Shown here piece after piece: positions 12,601-23,592 of a stretch of 64,000 bases of DNA (positions within the stretch are counted from its first letter, which is position 1; each line of letters starts with the position of its first letter). Origin of the DNA: Hymenoscyphus infarciens. Its lineage: Eukaryota > Ascomycota > Leotiomycetes > Helotiales > Helotiaceae. The stretch covers positions 49,075 through 113,074 of the forward strand of contig LLCB01000194.1 of NCBI GenBank assembly GCA_001414345.1, read 5' to 3'. Position numbers and translations under genes: made by a program. Below the pieces are notes generated by a model, which had not been told where the DNA came from, made no database searches, and saw nothing but the letters and a program-made list of their open reading frames with translations.

Positions 12601-13283
12601 TTTGTATGATGTCCTGATCTGCTTCAATGCGTTCCTTGGAACAGCCCCAATACTGAAGCGGGGAATGGAAGAACCAGCTGGAATTGCTCAATCCATTGAT
12701 GGCGTGAAAACTATCACGTATGTCTGCTGTGAGGTCGTGGGTCAATGGATCCAGAGATAGATGAACTTCATTTGGTGCTTTTCGGGGATCAAAGTCGATG
12801 GTGGGACCAAGTATCTCATTTTGTATCTCGAGGGCAGTTTGAAGGACGTCGGACTTCAGAGCCTTCATGTAGCTCCCTAAGCAAGTCAGCAAGTATATTT
12901 TTCTATTCTCCGTAATCCATATCCCTACCGTGTACCCAGAACGAACGCATCACAACATCTGGTCGTATGTTGCTATCGCGATCATACGGTTGGGCTGACG
13001 TCCAAACATGGTGGGGCAAATTTGAAGCGCCATTGGCGAAATTGTTGGTGTATAAGAAGGGAAAAGGGAAAATGAGGATGGCTGCGACTGCGACTGATAC
13101 GAGGAGGGTGGAAATCGGATGTCTTGCAGCTTGGGTGCCATGACGGGTGAAAAACCTTCGGATGGGATGTCTAGCATCTAGCGTTGGGGGTTCTGTAGTC
13201 CTGCAGATGGGTTAATAATGCGCGGCAGGTTCATTGGAAAGGCAGACATACCCTCTAAACGGATACAGAAGATACCAGATCAT
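9661..13283 (-). CDS. SCAP-like sterol-sensing protein (SREBP cleavage-activating protein)
   Basis: Escort protein for the membrane-bound SREBP transcription factor in the ER; it senses sterol and indirectly oxygen. Four exons (13252-13283, 12929-13200, 11577-12876, 9661-11467) give 1136 residues with all phases consistent. The first exon is tiny: MIWYLLYPFRG. An N-terminal membrane segment (about residues 35-60) is followed by the lumenal stretch NNFANGASNLPHHVWTSAQPYD and then HGSYMKAL. The sterol-sensing domain spans about residues 290-446, with several membrane helices from LLVGYSGLVAYFYWN to LMLDFIYLFTFFTAVLSIDVRRTEL. After two further helices (the last near residues 630-652, LLTFVLVISAAVSLLMNYLL), a cytosolic WD40-type region starts near residue 665 (LSHGHFLDIALV...LDRCIRVWDIRKG). 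The C-terminus is basic. The length and order match fungal SCAP; an alternative reading as a generic SSD/WD40 protein would mean the same. Confidence 0.92.
13201..13251 (-). other. SCAP intron 1, isolating a 32-nt first coding exon
   Basis: GTATGT...CTGCAG, 51 nt. It separates a micro-exon coding MIWYLLYPFRG from the rest. Introns 2 and 3 are 12877-12928 (GTAGGG...TTAG) and 11468-11576 (GTATGT...TTTAG). Missing the micro-exon would cost the true N-terminus. Confidence 0.85.
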
Positions 13284-13669
13284 CGGAGCTGGGTTTTTGG
13301 CGACCTTGCCAGGCAGAAGAAAGAAGACGGCTCCGAGCACAAGCACTGTTCGGTATTAGCGAGGGCTTTTCTCGAGTACGTCGTCTAAATGGATGTATGC
13401 GCAAGTCCCGAGGGTTGGGAAATCGTGATGGCGGATGAAGGTGGCGAGAGGGGGGGCCACTCCTAGAGTCTGATCGGAAGACTGGAGTTGGATTCACGAT
13501 AATAAATGGCCATTAGGGTCATGGCTGGTGGTACAAAGTGAAATTGGGTGGTTTCCTCATTCGGCGCAGCTCGAGGGTCTATTGTCTTTTGGGGCTAGTA
13601 GGGTGAATATGTGCGACGGCGGACGAGAGGGAGGATAGGGTGGGGAGAGAAGAAGTCGCAGGTGGGAAG

Positions 13670-13699
13670 TCGAAGGTCGAAGGTCGAAGGTCGAAGGTC
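13670..13699. repeat. (TCGAAGG)n minisatellite
   Basis: Four to five head-to-tail copies of a 7-base unit TCGAAGG, about 400 bases upstream of the SCAP start codon. Confidence 0.85.
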
Positions 13700-13743
13700 A
13701 AGATGGATCGCGTCGGCTAGTTGAAGGGTGCGGTGCGATGCTT

Positions 13744-13790
13744 GGGGGTGAGGGTGAGGGTGAGGGTGAGGATGAGGGTGAGGGTGAGGT
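13744..13790. repeat. (GGGTGA)n tandem array
   Basis: Seven hexamer units of GGGTGA with one variant (GGATGA). It resembles a telomere repeat only superficially: TTAGGG is absent. Confidence 0.85.
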
Positions 13791-14201
13791 TGTCGAAGGG
13801 GAATTGCAGGTGGTAGAGAAAGTTGGCTCTTGGTGAGGGCAGGGTGAAGTGAAGCTTCTTCTTACAAGCGAAAGACGTGACGGACGTGCTCGACCAAAGA
13901 TGTTCCCCCCACGAGACGAGGATAGAATAACAATACTCCGTACAACGCAAAAGACTCGACTCGACCAGCAAACTCGATCGCGACGGCCAAAAGTCAACAA
14001 TACTGTACTGTACCGCTGTACCGTATCCGGTAGAAAACCAGCACTCGTACCCTTTCCAAATATGTGGCAGCAGTGGCGACAGCGACCGTAGATCCACTCT
14101 GCGCCCTACGCCCACGCCAATTCGATATCTGATGAGTACTCGAGTATTCCGAACGCAGGGCAGGGCAGCGCAGGGCAGGCTCGGGGGGCGTTCCCGCGGT
14201 C

Positions 14202-14234
14202 GCGCAGTCGCACAGTCGCACAGTCGCACAGTCG
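14202..14234. repeat. (CGCACAGT)n tandem array
   Basis: Three to four copies of an 8-base unit, directly followed by the 18-base palindrome at 14236-14253. Confidence 0.8.
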
Positions 14235-14235
14235 A

Positions 14236-14253
14236 GTACTCCGTACGGAGTAC
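14236..14253. repeat. Perfect 18-bp palindrome
   Basis: GTACTCCGTACGGAGTAC equals its own reverse complement. Partial copies (TACTCCGTAC) recur at about 13934 and in the neighbouring repeats. It could be a binding site for a dimeric factor or a by-product of repeat expansion. Confidence 0.7.
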
Positions 14254-14403
14254 CGCAGTTTCCTTTTCGTTGAGCAATCCAGCGCCGTGGTCCAGGCGAT
14301 TGGTGATGTTTGTTTGGTCCCACGGAAGAGGAAAGCCGAAGAGGCGCTGCAGAATTCCAGAGACGGGCAGAGTACGAGTAATGAAAAATACAACAATCGG
14401 GGA

Positions 14404-14444
14404 GGTGAAGGTAGAGGTGGAGGTAGAGGTGGAGGTGGAGGAGA
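14404..14444. repeat. GAGGTGGAGGTAGA purine-rich tandem repeat
   Basis: Repeats of GAGGTGGAGGTA type make an almost pure purine strand about 1.1 kb upstream of the SCAP start. Confidence 0.75.
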
Positions 14445-16002
14445 GAAGAGAAGCAGCAAAATGAAAATCTCTTGAACTCAGTCCAACTCACTCCCGTCAC
14501 AGCTGTCCAGACTCAGACTCCAGCAGCTGCGTCTCCACTTCTCCAAGCGGTGCGGTTCAAGTTCAAGCACGGCAAGCACACTCTCGACGCTGGAACGAAT
14601 CATGTTGCGCATTATTCCACCTGCAAATCAAATCTTGGGTGCGGAAGCCTTCCCCTGAGGGCCGTGGCCAACTGAGACCAGCGATGCCAAGCGCGTGCGA
14701 GCTGAACCTTCGGGCGAGAGGGAAAGAATCAGAAGAACGAGAGCACATCTTCAAATATTCCTTCACGCGCGACGGCCGTCATCTTCTCTATATACTCTGC
14801 AAAAGGGAATTAGCTTCACCTTCCCGTTTCCAGGAATTGCAAGATCAGATGCTTTCTGGTCTGTTGTGACGCGAAGATCACCCCATTTCTCCAGTCCACC
14901 GAGTAGACAACCGACCCCGGAAAGCAACAAGACGAATGAGAAAGAGCCTATTTTAACATTGTCAGCAGGATCTTACCGAAGCGTAAGCAGCGGGGTAGCT
15001 TGCGGGAGAGCTAGGCTAGGGAGTCCGTATGGCGGGAATTCCTTTAAAGGAAGAATTAATTTCTTCATTGACCTAAAACACCTAGGTTTAAAGCCTAAAA
15101 GTGTTTAGGATAATTTAATTGAAATGATCTAGGCCTGGAGAGTTAGAATAACGAGGGCTAGAAACACTTTCAATTATAGCACCACATGTTTCTTACACTT
15201 TTCTCGGATTATCTAACTAGTCCACCTACCTCTTCGGTTTACCTGTTCTGTTTTAGGAGTTTGTTATTAGTAGTATACTCTTTTTATATAACTCTAGCTC
15301 GCTATAGATATCAAAAGCAGTAGTAAATACTTTATTTATACCTATCTATTTTTTTATTATTCTAACTCTCTAGAGTAATTTATAATAATTAATCTAGAAT
15401 ATTTAGCTAAGTAATTTATAATATTTAAATTATTCTAATACTCTAGAAAAAGTAATAAGCTTTAATTACTTTCTAGAGTTAGAATAATAATAAGAAAGTA
15501 GTCTATTTACTAATACGTTTATCGCTACTAGTTTCTTATTAGTAGTTTACTTCTATTATATACTCTATAAAAGAATCTATCTATTTATTTTTCAGAAATA
15601 CTAAGTTATTCTACTAAGTTATAGATAAATATCTAAGTTAAGTAAATACTTCTTAGTATATATATTTATTAAAAGAGAAAAAGTATCTATTTTAAAAAGA
15701 AAAAAAGAGTAGAATAAATAGTTAGAGAACTATTTAGAAATTTAGATAAAACTAGAATAGTTTTAGAATCGCTTTAAAATACTTTTTTTTAAACTAATAG
15801 TTTATTACTAAGACTCTCTATCTTTATAATAATTAAAGAATCGTTAGTTTTTAGAATTATTAAAAAAAGTAAGAATTATCTATAATAGTTTTATAAAATA
15901 GAATAGCTAGAGATATATTATATTACTTTTAATAGATAGTTAGTAGTTCTATTATAAAGAAAATTATATATTTAAAAGTATTTTCTAATAAATTACTCTT
16001 AG

Positions 16003-16171
16003 TATTAGTATATTAAGAGTAAGTAACTACTCGAGATAGTATACGTAGAAATACGTAATCTTCTTACTTAAGAACTATTTAAGTAGACATCGTAGCTAGC
16101 TTTACTTAGTATATACGAACGAATATATAACTCTTTTTATATCGCTTTTATAACTAAAAGTTATACTAATA
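16003..16171. mobile_element. Solo LTR, short family, target duplication CTTAG
   Basis: 169-bp sequence bounded by TATTAGTATA and TATACTAATA (mutated TG...CA ends with inverted termini). It is about 80-90% alike to the LTRs at 16867 and 18673. The five bases on each side are CTTAG (15998-16002 and 16172-16176), so it is a recombined solo LTR left by a true insertion. Confidence 0.85.
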
Positions 16172-16866
16172 CTTAGAATAAGCTTAAAATTATATAATAG
16201 CTTAGAGTATATTACTTTATACGATTCTTATAAAGAAGAAAGAAATATATTAAAATAAGATAAATCTAAGTAAGTTTCTATTCTTAATAATAACTAAGAA
16301 TTATAGCGATTTTATAAAGTAATTATCTATTAACTAATATATAGTTAAAAGCTTTAATAATATTAACTTTATAAATATAATAGTTTTAGTCTTTTAATAA
16401 ATCTAAAAGAGAAACTATCTCTTTTTATTATAAGAAAGTAATTAGTAAATAATATACTTTTAAATAAAGTAATTTAAAAAGCTAATTACTTTTATTTATT
16501 AACTATTTATAACTATTTCTTTATTATCTTATATACTTATCTACTAATTTAGTTATCTTTTAAGAATAGTAAAGGAAAAGTATACTATTTTATTTAAAAT
16601 AGAAGTAAATAAATCTTAAGCTTATTTAGCTAGTTATAAGATAATATTATATTATCTAATAAATATATTTAAAAAAATTTAAAAGTAGCTTAGTATATAT
16701 TTATTTAATTATCTAATTATCTAATAATAAATTCTATAATCTTTTAGCTTTTCTATTATAATTATTAGTATATTAATAATAAATTTAAATTACTTTTATA
16801 CTATTTAGTAAAATTAGTAAAATTAGAAAAATTTATTAATTATTTTCTACTATTTTAATCTATTGC

Positions 16867-17038
16867 TATTAGTATATATTTAAGAGTAAATAGCGATTCA
16901 GATTAGTATACGTAGGAATACGTGACTTTCTTACTTAAGAACTATTTAAGTAGATATTATAACTAGTTTTACTCGATATATATAAACGAATATATAACTC
17001 TTTTTATATCGCTTTTATAACTATAAGTTATACTAATA
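16867..17038. repeat. Left LTR of the short element
   Basis: 172 bp, preceded by ATTGC. Aligns over its full length with 18673-18844 and 16003-16171. Confidence 0.82.
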
Positions 17039-18672
17039 CTAATTAGACGTATAGATTAGATACTTAGTTACTTTATATATTTCTACTATAAGTATACTTA
17101 TATAAAAGTAAACTCGATATTACTAGTAGACTTCTTATCGCGGATTATAGTTTCTTCTACTATTCAACGATAAATAGTAAACGCTTCTTAAGATAAGAAG
17201 CGCTAATTACTAATACTAACCTTCTAATATTATTCTAATAACTCTCTCGACTTTCTACTATTCTCTAAGATAATTTATACTCTCTAAGACACTTCTTTTA
17301 GCTAAAAAACCGGAATTCTCTTTCACTTACTAAGTAAAGTATAAACGGACTTTCGATAATCTCTATAGTATCTACTAATTTAAGTATTAATAATATCTAT
17401 AATATAATAGACTTACTAACACCGATTCTAATAACTTTAGAAGCTTTAACTTTAATACTAACTTTAGTACTTAAATAAGCTTTAAAGCTAGTATTAAAGC
17501 TAAAGTTAATATAGATAGAAGAGACGATTTTTACTATAGAATAAGAAGAGAAGTATACTAAAGAATAGAATAAGAACCTTCTTCTTTAGTACGAATTTCA
17601 AGTAGACTTTAAAGAATAGAATTAAGATAATTTTACTAAAATCTACTAATCTATAAATACTAAATTACATTGAACACTTTATAGAACAGAGGTATAAGTT
17701 AAGACAAATAGATATAAGAGACTTATATCTTAAGTACTATATAATACCGCTACTAAGGTTAACTAAACTAAGTAATTAGACGAAGAATTAAAAGCTATAG
17801 TAATTAAAAAAGCTAGTACTAAAGTCTTTAGATTCTATTATAAATATATAGAGAAATACGCTAAAAGATAATAAAAGTAATAGTAATAATAACTCTAATA
17901 ATAATAACTTCTAGCTAAAAAGAAGAATATAACTAATCTAGTATAATCTCTAATTTAACTTCTAAGTCTATTATATACTATCTAAACTTAAGATAATAGA
18001 GTCGAGAATAAGAACTATATCGTATAATTACTAGGTAGTTCTATAAAGTTTTAATTTATAGTTATAAAACTATACTTTTTCGAAACTTCTAAAACTTCTA
18101 GAATAGTACTAGCGACTAAGAAAGTTTCTAGTATAGTACTGTCTAAAATAATACTATAACTTTATAAAAAAGAAAGAACTTTTAAGTCTTAGAGTAGATA
18201 AGATATTAAATAATAAAATCTCTCTCGATATTAACTTCGTTATTTAGAAATTTATTAAGACGTTGATATTCTAAAACCTCTTTTAGAACTATCTTAGAGA
18301 CGCGGACGTAGCTAACCTCGAAAGCTTTTAAAGCCTCTAAACGTCTCTTTCGAAGTATTATTCTAAGAGTTAGACACTTTTATTACTTTTAAAAATATTA
18401 AAACCTTTATCTCTAATTTAAGCGACGATAGTAATAACTTAGATATTCTTACTAAACTTCTAGAGTATAATTAGCGATAGAATAATCCTAGTAGAGAGCT
18501 ACTAGTACGAAAAGATATATACTTTAATCTAGGTTAATACGAATAAGCTAGATATTAAGCTTATAGAATAGATAGAATAGAATAATTAATAATAAGAGCT
18601 TCTTATTAGTTAGATTAGATAAGAGATATTAATAGCTTTTAAGTAACTTCTATCGTTTTAAAGAAGTACTAG

Positions 18673-18844
18673 TATTAGTATATATTTAAGAGTAAATAGC
18701 GATTTAGATTAGTATACGTAGAAATACGTAATATTCTCGCTTAAGAACTATTTAGATAGACATCGTAGCTAGTTTTACATAGTATATACGAACGAATATA
18801 TAACTCTTTTTATATCGCTTTTATAATTATAAGTTATACTAATA
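18673..18844. repeat. Right LTR of the short element
   Basis: 172 bp, followed by ATTAC. A purine-rich AAAGAAG stretch just before it could be the polypurine tract, which would put the element on the plus strand. Confidence 0.82.
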
Positions 18845-19439
18845 ATTACTTTTATTACTTTTATTCTTTAATATATCTCTTAAAAACTTTCAAAAAAAGC
18901 TTAATAAAAAGAAAAAAGACTTTTTAACTTATAATATCTTCTAATTTTTTTTTTAACTTACTAGAATTATCTTTAGTTCTAATTTCTACTTAATCTATTT
19001 AATCTTTTTAGTTAAGATATAAAAAGAATTACTATTAATCTAAAAATAATATCTTTTATTTATTAGAATTTATTAAGAATTAAAGAGAGAGAGAAGAAAT
19101 AAGTAATAATACTCTTACTAAAGCTATCTTTAATATATAAGCTAGAAACTATAGTAATTCTCTTAAGAATAGTTATATATACTAAGTTAAATATAGTAAG
19201 TTAAGAGAGAAATATAAATAGTTATATTTAATTAATTTATATCTTAAAATTTAATTAGAATAATAAGGAAGAGTTATTTACTATTAAAAAGAGAGTTTAG
19301 ACTTTTTATTTAAAAGTAAGAAAATTAAACTATAATAAAATTTAATTATTTTAGAGATACTTCTATAATAATAAGGTAGGAGTAGAGTAGAAAAGTAGTC
19401 TATTCGTGGTTATTAACGCGAAAACTAAAAGTAAAGAGC

Positions 19440-20565
19440 GAAGATAGCTCTAAACGATGCTAATATATAAGAGATACGAAACTAAACAACGATATACGTC
19501 GGCTAATATAAAAGCCCGAACCTACGAAGTACGTCTAAAAGCCTAGACGTACGTAACCTTCCTAAAACAGATAATATAAGACAATAACTACTAAAACACG
19601 GTATATGCTATATAATCTCGGCTATATAGAACGGTATACTATTATATCCCTCTCTCTTGAAAAAGACTCGTCCCGAGTCTTCTCTCTTATTATTTAGAGT
19701 TAAATTAGGATATTATAGCATCGTTGTCGGGGTAGAAGCATTTGTTATATTTGTTAATTTTATTATAAGTAAGAAGGTAGATTAAGGTTTAAATCGTAGC
19801 TAACCTGAGTTCGTAGATACTTTATCTATTAAAATTGTTATAAGCGAGATATTAGTTCTAAATCGACTTCGTAGATACTTACGTTTACTAAAAGAGTATA
19901 GTTTAATCTTATCTAGTAGGTTGAAAAAAGCTTAAAGTTTAAAAAAGTTTAAAAAGTTTAAAATAGAGATAGAGGCGTAGGTATTTAGAGTAAAGTTAGA
20001 ACTAAAAAGTTAATAATGTTATAGATAATAGTAATAACTTAGCTAAGAGGTTACTATTCTTTTAAGAGTATACTAATTTATATCTAAGTTAAATTTAAAT
20101 AAAAAAGAACTTCTAGCTCTACTAGAAGTAAAAGAAGGTAAGAAAGTAAAGACTATAAGACTCTAATTAGAGTTAGTAGGGTTTTAGCTAGTTAAAAGCA
20201 AAGTTATAGCTAAGTTATTAAAAAGGTGGTTCTAGCTAGTTAAATAAACTTAATACTAAAGTTATTAAAGTTAAAATTATTATCTAATATTTAAAATAAT
20301 AAAAAGAGGTATAGTTTTAAGTATAATATTTATTAGTACTATTATAGAAACTATATTACTTAGGCTTATAAGCTGTCTTATTCTCTTTAGTAATTCTAAA
20401 TTAAGATACTTAAAGACTTTATTTATTATCTTCTAATTTTAAAGAAGAGTTACTATTATACTATAAGGGATTTAGATAAGCTAAGGTGTATCTTATATAT
20501 AAAAGAAGCGTTCTAATTCTAGTATCTCTCTAAGTATAGCTATACTTAAAAAGTAACCTTTTAAA
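19440..20565 (-). mobile_element. Left arm of inverted repeat: 3' end of an LTR retrotransposon
   Basis: Reverse-complement partner of 21470-22776. It holds an LTR (about 19440-19646, lacking its far part), the complement of a polypurine tract (TCCCTCTCTCTTG, 19647 on) and about 900 bp of internal sequence. It is partly RIP-mutated but less so than its surroundings. Confidence 0.78.
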
Positions 20566-21469
20566 GTTAGTAAAAGTTTCTTTAGTATATTCTTCTTCTA
20601 ATTCTACTTCTATCTCTTTTATAACCTTTATACTAGCGGCTAGGACTCGGTTCGTAACTATAGTCTTTTGAATATTCGCTAGTAGATGTTTGAGGAAAAG
20701 TTTAAAATAGAGTTAGATTATATTTAGTTAGTATTATTAAAAACAGTGATAACTTAGCTAAGAGCTTACTTCTTTAGTTCTAATAGAAAGCGTATTTCAA
20801 CTAATTCGTATCTGATTCGAGGGAAGTAGTAGAAAGGTATTAGGAGTAGCGGTGTCCTTTAAGAGAAAGAGGTCTAAATTCGGGCTTTAAAAAGTAAAAG
20901 AGGGTTTGAACGAAGGTTTAAAAGAGAGTTAGAGGCAGAGTGTTTTTAAGTTATTAACTTTAGAGTTCGCTTATAATTATATTCATCTCGTCTAACTAAT
21001 TATTTATCTTTTATTTTTATGTCTCTATCTTATCTACTTATTATCTATATATTATCTAAATTTAAGAAGGTTATCTTTAAGAGCTAAGCTCTTATTATTT
21101 CAGCGTATAGTTATAGGTTAGAGAGGGTTTAGAGGGTCTTTCGAAAAAAGGAGTAGTAGCTCTAGAAGGTTATTTAACACCTTATAGTAGAACTAGTTCG
21201 ATATAGTGTCGATTTAGAGAGGAGGGGGGGGGTAAGGTCTATAGACGCTAGAGGGGAGGGGATCTGAAGATACTAGAGAGAGAGGATCCGAAGATACTAG
21301 ATAGAGGTCTTAAGCTTAGTATCGATTCGAGAGTCGCTAGTAAGAGGTCTAGGAAGCCGTTTAAGAGGTTCGCAGAGTCGGCGGTAGAGAGGCTGGAATA
21401 GAAGTGAGATTAAGAAGCCTAATAAGAAGAGTGACTTTTAGTTTAATATAATAACAAGGTAGAAGTAGA
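20566..21469. mobile_element. Spacer between inverted retrotransposon ends
   Basis: About 900 bp of RIP-degraded sequence that shares short stretches with the arms (for example the GTTAGAGGCAGAG region near 20930), so it is probably also retrotransposon sequence. A G-rich tract lies at 21215-21260. Confidence 0.5.
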
Positions 21470-22776
21470 GTAGAAAAGGACTTTAAAAGGTTACTTTTCG
21501 AGTACGGCTATACTTAGAGAGATACTAGAATTAGAATACTTCTTTTATATATAAGATATACCTTAGCTTATCTAAATCCTCTATAATATAATAGTAACTC
21601 TTCTTTAAAATTAGAAGATAATAAATAAAGTCTTTAAGTACTCTGATTTAGAATTACTAAAGGGAATAAGACGGCCTATAAGCTTAAGTAATATAGTTCT
21701 TATAATAGTACTAATAAATGTTATATCTAAAACTATATCTCTTTTTATTATCTTAAACGTTAAATAATAATTTTAACTTTAATAACTTTAGTATTAAGTT
21801 TATTTAACTAGCTAGAACTACCTCTTTAATAACTTAGCTATAACTTTGCTTTTAACTAGCTAAAACTCTACTAACTCTAATTAGAGTCTTATAGTCTTTA
21901 CTTTCTTACCTTCTATTACTTCTAGTAGGGCTAGAAGTTCTTTTTTATCTAAATTTAACTTAGATATAAATTAGTATACTCTTAAAAGGATAGTAACCTC
22001 TTAGCTAAGTTATTACTATTATTTATAATATTATTAACTTTTTAGTTCTAACTTTACTCTAAATACCTACGTCTTTATCTTTACTTTAAACTTTTTAAAC
22101 TTTTTTAAACTTTGAGCTTTTTCTAATCTACTAGACAGGATCGGACTACACTCTTTTAGCGAACGCGAATGCTTACTTTTGATATTAAAGGATTAGAAAC
22201 GAAGTCTCTTTATAAGCATCTACGGTTACGATTTAGACCCGACATCTCGACATCTCGTCTCGCTTATAATAAATTACAATAAACAAAGCATCTATAAACT
22301 CGACCAACTTACGATAACATAATAATGTAACACTTACACCATCTCGATTTAGCCCTAAACGATAAGAGATAGATAGACTCGAGGACGAGTCTTTTTCAAG
22401 GGAGGGGGATATGACGGCATGCCGTCCTATATAGCCGATATTACGTGGCATATGCCGTACATATTAGCTTTCGGTAGTTGTTGTTTTACATTATCTAATT
22501 TAGGAAGGTTACGTACGTCCGTACGTCCGTCCGGACTTTCGGACGTACTTCGTAGGGTTCGGGCTTTTGTATTAGCCGACGTATGCCGTTGTTTGGTTTC
22601 GTACCCCTTTTGTATCGTCCGAACCTCTTGTATATAGCAGCCTACTCTCCTAGAGTCAGAAAAGGCCAGTTTAGCCTTTTCTTCCGTATCAGAGCCTAGT
22701 ATTTACATACGTCATTCAGTCTCGAACGCACTCCCATATGCCTCTTCTCCTGTAGTGTGTATTTCGTGCCGTTATA
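21470..22776 (+). mobile_element. Right arm of inverted repeat: retrotransposon 3' end with well-preserved LTR
   Basis: Internal sequence runs into a polypurine tract (AAGGGAGGGGGA, about 22398-22409) and then a 367-bp LTR (22410-22776). The LTR still contains many CA, TG and CG dinucleotides (for example GGCATGCCGTCC and TACGTCCGTACGTCC), unlike its RIP'd relatives at 19440, 23261, 32593, 34015, 41477 and 41953. It gives the least mutated reference copy of this LTR family. No target duplication was found, consistent with truncation. Confidence 0.82.
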
Positions 22777-23260
22777 ACTTCTAACTAAAAAAGTAAAAAA
22801 AGAAGACTTTCTCTTAGTATACTATAATATATAAACTATATATAAGTTAATTAGCTACTAGTAAATCTAATAACACTAAGAGTTAAAAGAATAATACTAA
22901 TATCTTAGAATTATTTAATTTCTAATACTTCTAATAACTCTTTTTAAATAAGTACTAATACTATTAATCTTAAAGTTTAAAAGTACTCTATTCTTAAATA
23001 TATAAGACTAAATAATCATTCTATACTTCTTTATACTAAGAACTCTAATAATATTATTACTATTAATATAGAAAAGAAAATTTAGACTTAAAATAAGTTT
23101 TATTAAATATATTATACTTAAGATAGAAGAGAGTATATAAGTTAAAAGAAAGAGATAAAAAGAGCTAAAAGGAAAGTTAAAAAGAAAGCTAAAAAGCTAA
23201 AAAGAAGAAGAAGAATAATAATAAAAAAGAATCTTAGCTAGTTTTATAGAAGTAGAAAAG

Positions 23261-23592
23261 TTTATAGTATTCTATTCTATATAGCTGAGATTATATAGTA
23301 TATATCGTATATATAAGGTTTTAGTAGTTATTATTTATTATTATCTAATTTAGAAAGATTACGTACGTCTAGACTTTTAGACGTACTTCGTAGAGTTCGA
23401 GCTTTTATATTAGCTAACGTTATATTATTCGGTTTTAGAGCTCTTATATATAGTTATCTACTCTTCTAGAGTTAGAAAAGACTAGTTGAGCCTTTTCTTC
23501 TATACTAGAGCCTAGTATTTATATATATTATTCTACTTCGAACGCACTTCTATATATCTCTTTAGTAGTAGTATATATTTTATACTATTATA
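23261..23592 (+). mobile_element. RIP-mutated solo LTR of the same family
   Basis: Aligns along its length with 22410-22776 and in the same orientation, with C-to-T and G-to-A changes throughout. AAAAG stands on both sides (23256-23260 and 23593-23597), a likely target duplication. The exact first base is uncertain by one or two positions. Confidence 0.72.

Larger units (their letters stand above)
13284..15239. other. SCAP upstream region, minisatellite-rich, no gene recognised
   Basis: Overlapping open frames on both strands between 13698 and 15108 are low-complexity translations of G-rich or CT-rich repeats and have no domain. The segment holds at least four short tandem arrays and one perfect palindrome, annotated separately. 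Normal composition gives way to the RIP'd block near 15115-15240. Confidence 0.55.
16867..18844. mobile_element. Short LTR retroelement (non-autonomous type), RIP-mutated
   Basis: Two 172-bp direct LTRs (16867-17038 and 18673-18844) flank 1634 bp. The flanking pentamers are ATTGC on the left and ATTAC on the right, equal apart from one G-to-A change of the RIP kind. Total length is 1978 bp, too short for a full pol, so it is a TRIM/LARD-like or internally deleted element. A degraded stretch at about 17785-17870 still reads as a charged helical peptide, possibly a gag remnant. LTR ends TGTTAGTATA...TATACTAACA (inferred before mutation) suggest Ty1/copia style but do not prove it. Confidence 0.8.

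Noticed and set aside
13744..13790. Possible internal telomere repeat
   Set aside because: The unit is GGGTGA, not TTAGGG, and is only seven copies long.
13698..14500. Several open frames over 100 codons on both strands
   Set aside because: They translate the minisatellites (poly-Ser/Pro, poly-Val-Glu) and change frame with each repeat array, with no splice logic.
22233..22637. Two 72-codon frames in block A
   Set aside because: They fall within the LTR and its neighbouring internal sequence; the preserved base composition, not coding, explains the missing stops.
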